NCBI GenBank assembly: GCA_002790095.1
Contig: PFUL01000197.1
Span: 1-53,920 of the forward strand
Reading direction: 5' to 3'
Length of the DNA: 53,920 nt
DNA from: Elusimicrobia bacterium CG_4_9_14_3_um_filter_62_55
GTDB taxonomy: Bacteria; Elusimicrobiota; Elusimicrobia; UBA1565
A program made the position numbers and the translations under genes. This document shows positions 38,200-47,080 of the stretch, in pieces (positions within the stretch are counted from its first letter, which is position 1; the number at the start of each line of letters is the position of its first letter). The notes under the pieces were generated by a model. The model was not told the origin of the DNA. It saw only the letters and a list, made by a program, of their open reading frames with translations, and ran no database searches.

Positions 38200-41100
38200 A
38201 GGCGGTATCCTCCTTCCCGGAGATCCACATACGCATCGTATACTTGCCCGGGGGCGTCCCTGCGTTAAGGCCGAAGGTCACCTTGCTCGGCCCGACGCCG
38301 TCGGCATCAGTGCCTTCGCTGTTGCTCTGCGAGGCAATCCACGCCACCTCCCCCTGGAGCGAATCGTCATCCTCCGCATCCTTGACCTTCGAGGCCAGAT
38401 TGGTGATTTTATCGACGTCCTCATCGTACTCCAGGCCGATCACATTGGAGACGTCCTTGCCGAGCGCGGTCTGGGCGGCGCCTCCTGCCGTCTTCTTGAG
38501 GACATCGCCGACGTTATCGCCTTTCACGGCGCTCTTGACGCCGGCGGAAAGGGCGCCGAGAGCGATCATGTACTTATCGTTGGTCCCGATGCCCGGCGAG
38601 TCGAGGCCGATCGCCTTGGAAGCCGTCTCGCCCAGGGCCGTCGCGGCGGCACCCTTCGCGGCGCCCGCGAAGACATCCCCGACATTCCCCCCGTTCGCCG
38701 CCGCGGTAAGCCCCCCGGAAAAGGCCCCAAACGCCAGATCGAACTTGCTGGTCGACCCCGCCGAGAAGCCGCCCAAATCCGAATATTTGGACTTAATGGT
38801 CCTTTCCGCGGACTGGACCGTGAAACCGGGCGCACTCAACTGGTACGGGTTCGGCTCGCTGGCAATCATGCTGGCCTGCAAACTCGAGCCCTCCGGCAGC
38901 CCCTTACAGCTCATCTTGAAGGTGCCCCCGGGCCGAGGTGCGAGCGGGGTCAACGTAGCGGAGTACTTCGTCTTCGGCTCTTTCACCGACGGCGGAGCCG
39001 TCACCGTGAGCATGAGGGTCGACAGATTGTTCTTGGGCGCGCGGTCCGGACGATCAAGGATGCCCGCTTTCACTTCGTACTTGCCGGCCGTATGCGCCGG
39101 GATGCGGAACATCCGAGAGACTTTGCCGTTCTCTGGGATCGACGGGATGGTCACGTCAGGATCGATGGTGTGGCCGTCCATCCGCAGGCCCACTTTGACG
39201 TTCTTCTCGTCGAAATTGCTCTGGCTATGGATCGGCAGCTTGGCCTCGTAGTAGTTGCCCCTGCGGGTGAGGACCAGCGCGCCGGCGTAGAGCTCGCGGT
39301 AGGGGAGTTCCACGTTGACCGCTCCCGAGTTGTTCTTGGGATCATCGTCATCGTACTCGATCAGCGTCGCGCCCACGCCCCCTCGCCATATGACATCCGG
39401 TTTGACCGGGACGTAGAACCTCCCCACGAAGGATCCGTTCGCTTGGCGTTGGGCCGAGGCACGCCACTCTTTGTTGGGGTCGGTGGTATTGATCCTCAGC
39501 TTCATCTCTTTGAGCGGGTAGTTCCCGCTGATGCGGTCGATCTGGACGGTGAACGGGACCTGCCCCCCCGAGATCTCGCCGGGGTGCATCACCGGAGTGC
39601 CGACCTTATAGTCGTAGCCGAGCTTGAACCTCGCGGACATCTTGTTGTTGCCGTGGTCGTCGTCGTTGTAGTTCATGTGCGCGACCGCGATGTGAGCCTT
39701 GCCATCGACGGGGCGCTTGATCAGGAAGTCCGCCACCGTGGACTCCTTGGCAGCCAGGGAAGCGATTGTCTTCTCCACCTTCTGGTCGATCTTCCCTTCC
39801 AGATAGACGCTCAGGGGGATGTCCTTCTCGGTACGGTCGCCGATATTGGCCACTGTGACCTTGACCGAAGACTTCCCATCCGTGAGCCCCCCGAGCTCCA
39901 GCTTCGTGATCTTCGCATCGAAGACGGGCCGTGCAGGCAGGTCTCTGAAAGAAGACGTCAGGCTGTCGTCATTGGGGTTCGCGTCCTCGAAATCCACGAT
40001 CATCGCGGTAAAGGTCCGCGCCGTTTTGGTCTTTTGGATAGGCACATCGATCATGGCGCTGCCGCTGCCGTCCGCGCCCAGGGTCACCTGGATGTCCGGG
40101 CCGAGGTTCTTACCGTTCTCCCGGACCCGTACCGGGATCTTGCCCTGAAGCTCCGGGCCCCATTCCTTGGCCAACTCGACCTTGACGGGGACCTTGTTCC
40201 TCTCCCCTTTGGCCCACACTGCGGCCAGCTCGGCGGCCGTAGGAGCCGCAATCCTGGCGACCTTGTAGTTCCGCTTGGCGGCGAGCGCGCGGTTCTCCGC
40301 GGTCGGCGGCGGGAGGGCCGTATTGTACGGCTTCGCGGGGACGTTCACGGACTTCTCGAAGACGACTTTATTGTCCCGCCACAACTTCAGTGTGAAATCC
40401 CAGGGCCCGGTGGACATGATGGCGCCCGCATGCGGGTACATGTGGGCCTTCAGGGGATATCCCTCCACTTCGGCCGAATCTCTCCCCCCCGGCTCCTGGT
40501 ATTCTCCGAATCTCGCCACACCGGGTCCTTCAAACGACATCCTGTAGCCCCTTTTTGTGAAGCCCTGGGCGAACTCGGGGAACGCGAAGAAGCAGTTGTT
40601 GCCCGGCGAGGGGTCATGGACCCGGGCGGCGCCGATGGTGACCGGCGGACTCGGGATACTGCGGGTCTTGGTCATGACGTTGTCGCCTGGGGTTGCGTCG
40701 CTGTCCATGTTCAGCCCCCCCTTGAAGTCCCCAGGCCCCACCTTGGCCGTGAGCTGCACGTTCTCCCCCCAGCCTGCCTCGACCGTGAAATCGGCAGAGG
40801 CCGCCCCGTTGAAGGTCGGTTTCATCTCCAGCTTGCCGTTGCCGGCCTTCAGAGCGATGAAGTAAATGTTGTCCTTATAGAAGACGCTGCGATTGGACAC
40901 ATGGACGGTCACCGGGATGCTCACGCGCCTGTTCGGGAGGATGATCATGTCCCCGATCTCAATATTGGCCACTCCAAGGTCTTTGGCTTCGAAAATCGTC
41001 GAAAGGGCCGCCTGGTCATCGGCGCTCTTGTCGTCCTTTTGCCCCTCCAGGACGGCAATCAGATTATAGGCTCCCCTCGCGCCCTTATAATTGTTCGGGA

Positions 41101-44100
41101 TATCGAAGGAGACCTCGCGGGACTCACCCGGCTGTAATTTTTCGTCGAGCTTCTTCTTGCCGTACTCCTTGTCCGGCTCCTCACCCGAGGGGGCCATCCA
41201 CCCCCCTTCGGCGGGTTTGCGGGTGAGGGAGACGGTGGGCGCGTCTTCGGTCACGACACCCGTGTTCTTGACGGTCACACTCACTTCGAAGCCCAGAAAA
41301 GACGGGCTCCTGAAAGCGTCATTCTTCACCGCCACCTTGGTGACAGCCAGGTTCCATTCCGGCCGATCAGGCAGCGTCAACGAGAATCCCTTTTTGTTGT
41401 CTTCGGGGTTGAGCTCTCCTTCCAAGGAGCCTAATACCTGCGCCGTCCCCTTGACCGGACCGCCGACAGCGGGCAACGGCACATTCACCATGAGTTTCTG
41501 CGACTTTCCGGGCTTGATTTCCGGCTTATCAGACGGGTCCGAGACATATTCCGCCTCGCCCAGCGTCAGGCTGACGTGGACATCCTTGACCAGCGTCTTC
41601 CCGTTGTTCTGCACCTCGACGATGACGGGGGCCGTGCGCTTCTTAGTGTCGATCCCTTTCCCCAGGGTCACCTCGCCGATGGACAGATCCCAGGGAAGGC
41701 GGGGCACCGTGACGTACTTCTTGTTGTTGCTCGGATCGGCATCTTCGGTATCCTGCGAGGGCCCTACCCAGACAGAGACCTTCTGGGACGTCTCTTTCAG
41801 CGGGAAGTTGATCGTCACCGTCTTCTGAGCGTCCTTCTTGAGCTTCGGATACTCTTTGGCCTTAACGTGGTTCGGGCTCACGCCCAACAGAGGCGCCAGC
41901 GACTCGCCATCGCCCAGATTCTTGATCACCACATCGATCGGGACCGTCTGCGTCTTGGGGTCGAAGTCATCCGGCCGCACCGTCGCGCTGAGGATGGCCA
42001 GGTCGAGGCGCGGCGGCTTGGGCGGGAACTGGAGCACCAAGACCTTCAAGTCGTTCTTATTGTTCTGGTCCTTGACCTCGGCCTTGATCGCTCCGAGTAT
42101 CACGGCCCTGTTGTCCTTGTCTGGCTGGACCTGGACGGTCCAATAGGTTTCCTGCTCCGGGCGGAGGGTCCTGGGAGTGGTGTACTTGTGCGTGTGCAGT
42201 CTGCCTTCCACCATAATGATTGGAGGCTCGACCGATTCCTCTATGCCGCCGAGATTCTTGACTGTGATGTTCACCGGCCACTTCTGCTCGACCTGACTGA
42301 AGTACGCCTTCTTGTTGCTGGTCTCGGGTGCCGTGATCTCGGTTACCGCTAGATCGCGCTTGGGCATATCGATCTCGGCGGTGTTATTGTTCGGCGTGAG
42401 ATCCTTGCTGTCGGGATTGCCCGCCTCTTCGCCGATATCCACGATCGCCTTGAGCTTCTTGCCTTTGGTCCAAGGCAGATGGAAGGTGAGGGAGCGCGCG
42501 CTGTAGCTGCCCGCTTCGATGGTGGGCAGCTTCACGGTCCGCAGTTCATATCCATCCACTTCGAACCGGATCGACGCACGCTCTTCCTTCACCGTGCCGG
42601 CCGCCTCGATCTTCACGCGGATCTGCATCGGACCGTCTTCCAAGTCGCCGACATCCGTACTGCCTTCTCCGACAGCCATGTCGGTGATCTTCAGATCATG
42701 CTTTTCCGGCATGATTTTCCGGAAAAAAGCGGACTTCAGCCCAGGCACCTTCGCGGTCTTTTCGGAAGTCGTGACCTCTTTGCCGTCTGTATCGACGACC
42801 GCCATGTGGAACAAGACGGTCTGGTCATCGGTCTTGGGGAGGTCGAACTTCACGGTCCCCTTCCAAGGCTGGTCGGTCTTGGAATCGATCCAATCGCTGT
42901 ACTGAGGATTCTCGAGGCCCTTCAGGGCAGCGGGGTCGCCCTTCCCCTTCACCATGAACCGGTATCGGCCCTTCATGGGCTTGGGGCCGCCATAGTACGT
43001 CATGCACTCTATCGGGAAATCATTCCCGCCGCCCAGCGCCTTATTGAGGGCCGCAAACTTTTTCTTGATTGATTCGTTGCTGAATATGCCCCAGCCTTCA
43101 TCTTCCTTTCCCCGCGACTTGAAACTCAGGCTGTCATACTCGGTCAGATCCGGGACCCCGGTGATGGCCGCGAACCAGGAGGCTGGAAGCTTGACGGTCT
43201 TCTCCTCCGATTTCAGATTCGTCAAAACCGGGTCCTCGGGATCGACCGAGAGCTGCCCGTAGAACTTGACCTCAGCGGGAGCCTCCAGAAAAGGCAAATG
43301 GAACACGACGGACTTGTCCGCGCCATTCCTTTCCAGATCCGTGATATCCTGGCTCTCGATCTTATCCCCGGACCAGTCGCTGGTCGGCACCAGGGTCACC
43401 GTGATCTTCGGCTCCTTTTTCGGTCCATCATTGACCACTTTGACGGTGATCGGGACGCCGCCTAAAGACGCCTCTCCGATGATGATCTCCTTAATAGAAA
43501 GGTCGCGCGGCGGCGGCGGGGCGGGGTCGCCGATCAGCTTCAGCGTGACGGTGTCGTTGTCGGGATTGGCGTCCTTTTCCGTCTGTCCCTTGTCGTCCTC
43601 CAGGACGACCGTCGCCGTCAGGACGTCTCCGTTGGCGATCGGATCCCGCTCGAGCTTGGCGAAGATCGTCCGACCGGTCTCCGAGGCCGCTTCCTGCGCG
43701 GCTATGGGAGCATCCGTGACTTTCGACTCGCTCGTCAGGGGGTCTCCATCGGTCGAGAGGGAATACTTCACCGAGTAGCGCGGCGCCTGCACCCCGCCCC
43801 CGTTCCTGACGGCGACGTCGGCTTTTAAGGTGATCGTCTTGTCCGCCGCTCTCTCGACCTTCGGATTCTTGAGTTCGACCAGTAGGTCGGGCGCGTTCCG
43901 CGCCGCGAGCGGCCCGCCGAGCGTCTTGGTGAAGGTATCGTTGCTGGGGTCGGCGTCCTTGACCGGCTTGCCGTTGCCGTCGAGCAGAGTGATGGTTGCG
44001 CTCAGCGTGGACATTTCCCTGATCGGGTCCCGGTCCAGCGCCGCGAAGAGGGTCTGGGACCGCAGCCCGCTCGAACCTTTGGCCTCCAGGGGCCTGTCGG

Positions 44101-47080
44101 TGATAATGCGACTGACTTCGACAGGATCTTTCCCCGCCGTGATCGCGTATTTCAGCGCGTACCGCCCGGCCGTCGCGTCGCCGTCGTTGAGCAGAGTGAC
44201 GTCGGCGCTCAGGTCGAACTTGCTCCCCGAAGGTTTGACGCTGAAGTTCTTCAGCGCGACCCGCAGGTCCGGACCGGGCGTCACCTGGGCCTTCGATTTC
44301 CTGGTGGGAATCTCCACCAGGATGGTTTCAGATTTTGTTGACGCAGATCCCAATACAAGATGGGCGATAAAGGGAAGCGTGACCCGGTCCAGGTCCTTTT
44401 CAAGATCGGTGATCCGTGAGGTCGAAGGCATCGAAAAATCTAAAGACGATTCCTCCCCGGCCTTCAGGCATGTGATTTTCGGTGGATTCGCGCCCCAATT
44501 TTGAACCAGCTCCCGGGCGAATGGGTCGATGAGTCCGGGATTGGAGTTCAGTTCCGTGAGCATTACAGCGTTGATATCTACGAAGGCGATACTCACGTCC
44601 GCAACGGGCGTCGAGCCGGAGTTCTTCACGGGGAGTGATAGAACTTTTCCCCTCAGGGTGGGCTTCGACATGCTGAATTTCGCGGGGTCGGGAGTCGCTG
44701 TCGCATCCGAACATGCCTGGGACCCGGCTGCCGGGGCCGGGGGGGAGATGACGCGGGTGATGCCCCGGGCTACGGGGTTCTGAGCGGCACCCTTCACGTG
44801 GGGCTGTAGATAGGCGCGCCACTGCCGCGGGATCCCGTCGTTCTTAGGCGTCGGAAGCCCTTTGAAGGCGATCTTCCAGGCCTTCTTGCCTCCCGAAAGA
44901 TTGAGCGGCTCGCTGAACCGGGGCTTGAAGGTCTTGTCCAGAACGGCCCTCTTGGTCTTCGCGTTGTACCACCAAAGCAAGAGCTGCACCTTGTAGACGC
45001 CTTCGGCGTTGCCGCTCTTCAGGCTCACATCGGCCGTGACATCTTGGCTCTGTGCGCCGGCGGCGGCGGCCGAGGCGGTCATGCTCCAGGTCGGGGCTGC
45101 GGCCTTGGCCGGCACTTGTTCCGGTTTCGCCGCGGTCCGGCTGGCAGCGACCGCAGGGTGCAGGGTGACGCGCTTGAAATTATTTTCGCTGCTGGCCTCG
45201 GACCCTGAACTCTCGACTGAAACCACCGCCTCGACGTTTCCCGTGCCCAGCTTCGCCCTGGGCACCTGGAACATCCCGGTGAAGGAATCTTTTTCCGCTT
45301 CGACACCCAACGACGCGACGGGTAGATCGGCAGCCAGTTCCTCCTCGTCCGCAAGCCGCTTTATTCGGACCGTCGCGCCGGTCGCCTTGCGCCCAATGTT
45401 GCGAACGATGACCTTCACGGGCACGTAGTCCGCTCCTGCGACGGCGTCCGCCTGACCCGCGTACGCGACGGCCAGGTCCAAGCCGGAAACCGCCGCGGTC
45501 GACGGCTTCCGCCGTCTCGGGATGTCGAGGGATACCGTCTTGATGCCGGAGTGGTCCTTATCCTCGGCGACATCCCAGGAAGCGACGTAGTCAGCATTAC
45601 GAATATCGGACGGCTCCCGAAATGGGATATTGAGGGTGACGTCCGTCGTCTCTCCGGAGCCGATCGAGTCGACGGTCTCTGAAGGGCTCCCCGCCGGATT
45701 ACCGGCCACCGGCTTGAGCGAGACGCGAATCGGTCCCGCGCCGTAACCCAGGTTGTTGGCGAGGGTTATCTTCACCGGCGCATACGCCCCGACCGCATTC
45801 GGGTTCTCGACCCATTCCCGTTGGACGGGCTGCCGAGCCACCGTCGTGATCCCCAGGCTGCCCGCCGCCTGCGATATCGGTTGAGTCGAACTATTCTCGC
45901 ATCGATTTCCGGAGAATCCGCTCGTACAAGCGCATCTCAAGACGGTCCCCGCCTGTGTGCAGAGGCCGCCGTTTCGGCATGGATTCGAAGCACAGAGGTC
46001 GACCGTCTCATCCGGGATCTTAAGCTCGACGGTCTTCGTGTTGTCGGTTGGGGAATCGTCGTAATAGGCCAGCGAGGCGGTCACCATGTACGGCTTGTGA
46101 AGGCCCACCCCGGAAAGATCGAGCCACGACCTAAACGCCAGGGTCGTTTTTCCCGAGGGAGAGAGGTTCGCGACGTTCGCCGTGAAACCGGAAAAACCGA
46201 GCGCGTTGAGAGGGGTGCCATTAATGCTCGCCGTGACTTGGAACGGCCCCTCCGACTGGCCTCCCTGATTGGCGACCTCCACCTTCGCCGTGATCTGATA
46301 TTGAGAACCGTCCTTTCTGAAGGAAGCATCGACCTTATTTACGGCCACGTTTCGCGAATCCGGCAAGGAGTCGGCCTTGATCTTGAATGACCGGTAGGTG
46401 TCGGGACGCGCGATGACGTTCCCGGAGCCATCGAGTCCTTCAACCGTCCAGTAGTAAAGGGTTCCGCCGGACAAACGATTCTGCACCAGCGTATTCGCGT
46501 CCTGGCGGATGTCGACCAGGGACTGGGTCACCACCTGGTTGATCTTGATCCTGGAGAACGCGGTGTCCTCGGCCACCTTGAGCCGGTAACTCGTAGCGGC
46601 GGGGTCCCAGCGGAATCGCAGAGGAGAGCCGGACACCTCCGCCATGTCCGCCGGTTCCTGGAGGATGATCTTCGGGTCCCGGACCTGCACGCTGGCCGTG
46701 CCGCTGACCGTCGTCCCGCCATTGGACGCGGTGCCGGTGAGGATGTAGGTTCCCGACTTTGTAAAGAAGCGGCTGACCAGAAGCCCGCTCAAGGTGGCGC
46801 TCGTAGTCCCAGCAGTGCCGGCCGGGGCCGTGTTGCCGGACTGTTGGAACACGGTGGCTCCGTCCGGATCCTGGATCGCGAAGGAAAACGCGATATTCCC
46901 GACCCCGGCCCCGTCGCTGGTGACTTGCATCGACAGCGTGACGCGGTCCGTCGCGAGCAGTAGAGAAGCGTCCGTGCCGTTGGACTGCGTCATCCGCGCC
47001 TGCGGACCGGAGATGCCGGCCCAGGCGACGGCCGGGGAGAGGAGGAAGGCGAGGCCGAAGGCCGGGAGGAATCGCCTCAT
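38174..47080 (-). CDS. Giant secreted CARDB-repeat protein with an EGF-like domain
   Basis: 2,968 residues (roughly 320 kDa) from the ATG at 47080 (ATGA overlap with the upstream gene). The signal peptide is MRRFLPAFGLAFLLSPAVAW. An Ig-like domain (about 25-120) and an Fn3-like domain (about 125-225) are followed by an EGF-like domain near 358-396 with six cysteines (DLCASNPCRNGGLC, then CACTSGFSGNRC). About 15 or more CARDB-type beta-sandwich repeats follow. They typically open with DLAV/DLSI, contain VxVxNxG, and end in acidic DxDPxNN-like turns (DADPSNDT, DANPDNDT, YDDDDPKNNS). The C-terminus has two Gly/Ala-rich homologous segments and ends CEARFVVF. It is likely a filamentous surface adhesin. 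Confidence 0.88.
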   Translation of the reverse strand: MRRFLPAFGLAFLLSPAVAWAGISGPQARMTQSNGTDASLLLATDRVTLSMQVTSDGAGVGNIAFSFAIQDPDGATVFQQSGNTAPAGTAGTTSATLSGLLVSRFFTKSGTYILTGTASNGGTTVSGTASVQVRDPKIILQEPADMAEVSGSPLRFRWDPAATSYRLKVAEDTAFSRIKINQVVTQSLVDIRQDANTLVQNRLSGGTLYYWTVEGLDGSGNVIARPDTYRSFKIKADSLPDSRNVAVNKVDASFRKDGSQYQITAKVEVANQGGQSEGPFQVTASINGTPLNALGFSGFTANVANLSPSGKTTLAFRSWLDLSGVGLHKPYMVTASLAYYDDSPTDNTKTVELKIPDETVDLCASNPCRNGGLCTQAGTVLRCACTSGFSGNRCENSSTQPISQAAGSLGITTVARQPVQREWVENPNAVGAYAPVKITLANNLGYGAGPIRVSLKPVAGNPAGSPSETVDSIGSGETTDVTLNIPFREPSDIRNADYVASWDVAEDKDHSGIKTVSLDIPRRRKPSTAAVSGLDLAVAYAGQADAVAGADYVPVKVIVRNIGRKATGATVRIKRLADEEELAADLPVASLGVEAEKDSFTGMFQVPRAKLGTGNVEAVVSVESSGSEASSENNFKRVTLHPAVAASRTAAKPEQVPAKAAAPTWSMTASAAAAGAQSQDVTADVSLKSGNAEGVYKVQLLLWWYNAKTKRAVLDKTFKPRFSEPLNLSGGKKAWKIAFKGLPTPKNDGIPRQWRAYLQPHVKGAAQNPVARGITRVISPPAPAAGSQACSDATATPDPAKFSMSKPTLRGKVLSLPVKNSGSTPVADVSIAFVDINAVMLTELNSNPGLIDPFARELVQNWGANPPKITCLKAGEESSLDFSMPSTSRITDLEKDLDRVTLPFIAHLVLGSASTKSETILVEIPTRKSKAQVTPGPDLRVALKNFSVKPSGSKFDLSADVTLLNDGDATAGRYALKYAITAGKDPVEVSRIITDRPLEAKGSSGLRSQTLFAALDRDPIREMSTLSATITLLDGNGKPVKDADPSNDTFTKTLGGPLAARNAPDLLVELKNPKVERAADKTITLKADVAVRNGGGVQAPRYSVKYSLSTDGDPLTSESKVTDAPIAAQEAASETGRTIFAKLERDPIANGDVLTATVVLEDDKGQTEKDANPDNDTVTLKLIGDPAPPPPRDLSIKEIIIGEASLGGVPITVKVVNDGPKKEPKITVTLVPTSDWSGDKIESQDITDLERNGADKSVVFHLPFLEAPAEVKFYGQLSVDPEDPVLTNLKSEEKTVKLPASWFAAITGVPDLTEYDSLSFKSRGKEDEGWGIFSNESIKKKFAALNKALGGGNDFPIECMTYYGGPKPMKGRYRFMVKGKGDPAALKGLENPQYSDWIDSKTDQPWKGTVKFDLPKTDDQTVLFHMAVVDTDGKEVTTSEKTAKVPGLKSAFFRKIMPEKHDLKITDMAVGEGSTDVGDLEDGPMQIRVKIEAAGTVKEERASIRFEVDGYELRTVKLPTIEAGSYSARSLTFHLPWTKGKKLKAIVDIGEEAGNPDSKDLTPNNNTAEIDMPKRDLAVTEITAPETSNKKAYFSQVEQKWPVNITVKNLGGIEESVEPPIIMVEGRLHTHKYTTPRTLRPEQETYWTVQVQPDKDNRAVILGAIKAEVKDQNNKNDLKVLVLQFPPKPPRLDLAILSATVRPDDFDPKTQTVPIDVVIKNLGDGESLAPLLGVSPNHVKAKEYPKLKKDAQKTVTINFPLKETSQKVSVWVGPSQDTEDADPSNNKKYVTVPRLPWDLSIGEVTLGKGIDTKKRTAPVIVEVQNNGKTLVKDVHVSLTLGEAEYVSDPSDKPEIKPGKSQKLMVNVPLPAVGGPVKGTAQVLGSLEGELNPEDNKKGFSLTLPDRPEWNLAVTKVAVKNDAFRSPSFLGFEVSVTVKNTGVVTEDAPTVSLTRKPAEGGWMAPSGEEPDKEYGKKKLDEKLQPGESREVSFDIPNNYKGARGAYNLIAVLEGQKDDKSADDQAALSTIFEAKDLGVANIEIGDMIILPNRRVSIPVTVHVSNRSVFYKDNIYFIALKAGNGKLEMKPTFNGAASADFTVEAGWGENVQLTAKVGPGDFKGGLNMDSDATPGDNVMTKTRSIPSPPVTIGAARVHDPSPGNNCFFAFPEFAQGFTKRGYRMSFEGPGVARFGEYQEPGGRDSAEVEGYPLKAHMYPHAGAIMSTGPWDFTLKLWRDNKVVFEKSVNVPAKPYNTALPPPTAENRALAAKRNYKVARIAAPTAAELAAVWAKGERNKVPVKVELAKEWGPELQGKIPVRVRENGKNLGPDIQVTLGADGSGSAMIDVPIQKTKTARTFTAMIVDFEDANPNDDSLTSSFRDLPARPVFDAKITKLELGGLTDGKSSVKVTVANIGDRTEKDIPLSVYLEGKIDQKVEKTIASLAAKESTVADFLIKRPVDGKAHIAVAHMNYNDDDHGNNKMSARFKLGYDYKVGTPVMHPGEISGGQVPFTVQIDRISGNYPLKEMKLRINTTDPNKEWRASAQRQANGSFVGRFYVPVKPDVIWRGGVGATLIEYDDDDPKNNSGAVNVELPYRELYAGALVLTRRGNYYEAKLPIHSQSNFDEKNVKVGLRMDGHTIDPDVTIPSIPENGKVSRMFRIPAHTAGKYEVKAGILDRPDRAPKNNLSTLMLTVTAPPSVKEPKTKYSATLTPLAPRPGGTFKMSCKGLPEGSSLQASMIASEPNPYQLSAPGFTVQSAERTIKSKYSDLGGFSAGSTSKFDLAFGAFSGGLTAAANGGNVGDVFAGAAKGAAATALGETASKAIGLDSPGIGTNDKYMIALGALSAGVKSAVKGDNVGDVLKKTAGGAAQTALGKDVSNVIGLEYDEDVDKITNLASKVKDAEDDDSLQGEVAWIASQSNSEGTDADGVGPSKVTFGLNAGTPPGKYTMRMWISGKEDTACEARFVVF
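38425..38745 (-). repeat. Duplicated Gly/Ala-rich segment near the C-terminus of the giant protein
   Basis: Two homologous segments of about 45 residues, one beginning FDLAFGAFSGGLTAAANGGN and the other YMIALGALSAGVKSAVKGDN. Both continue NVGDV(F/L), then a Gly/Ala-rich run, TALG, (K/N)-(A/V)IGL. The composition suggests amphipathic helices or a membrane-interacting region unlike the beta-rich remainder. Confidence 0.75.
45895..46005 (-). other. EGF-like domain within the giant protein
   Basis: Six cysteines have EGF spacing: C-x4-C-x5-C then, after nine residues, C-x-C-x8-C (LCASNPCRNGGLCTQAG, then RCACTSGFSGNRCEN). It is inserted between CARDB-like repeats 1 and 2. EGF domains are widespread in animals and sporadic in bacteria. 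Confidence 0.85.

Noticed and set aside
38006-41137. Open frame of 1,043 codons on the plus strand opposite the giant gene
   Set aside because: It is antisense to a gene with clear repeats, signal peptide and operon context. Its composition (Arg/His/Gly/Asp-rich) is typical of shadow frames in GC-rich DNA.
36286-47080. DNA-level tandem repeats or CRISPR in the giant gene
   Set aside because: The repetition is at protein-domain level (about 100-120 residues, diverged); no regular short direct repeats with spacers exist.
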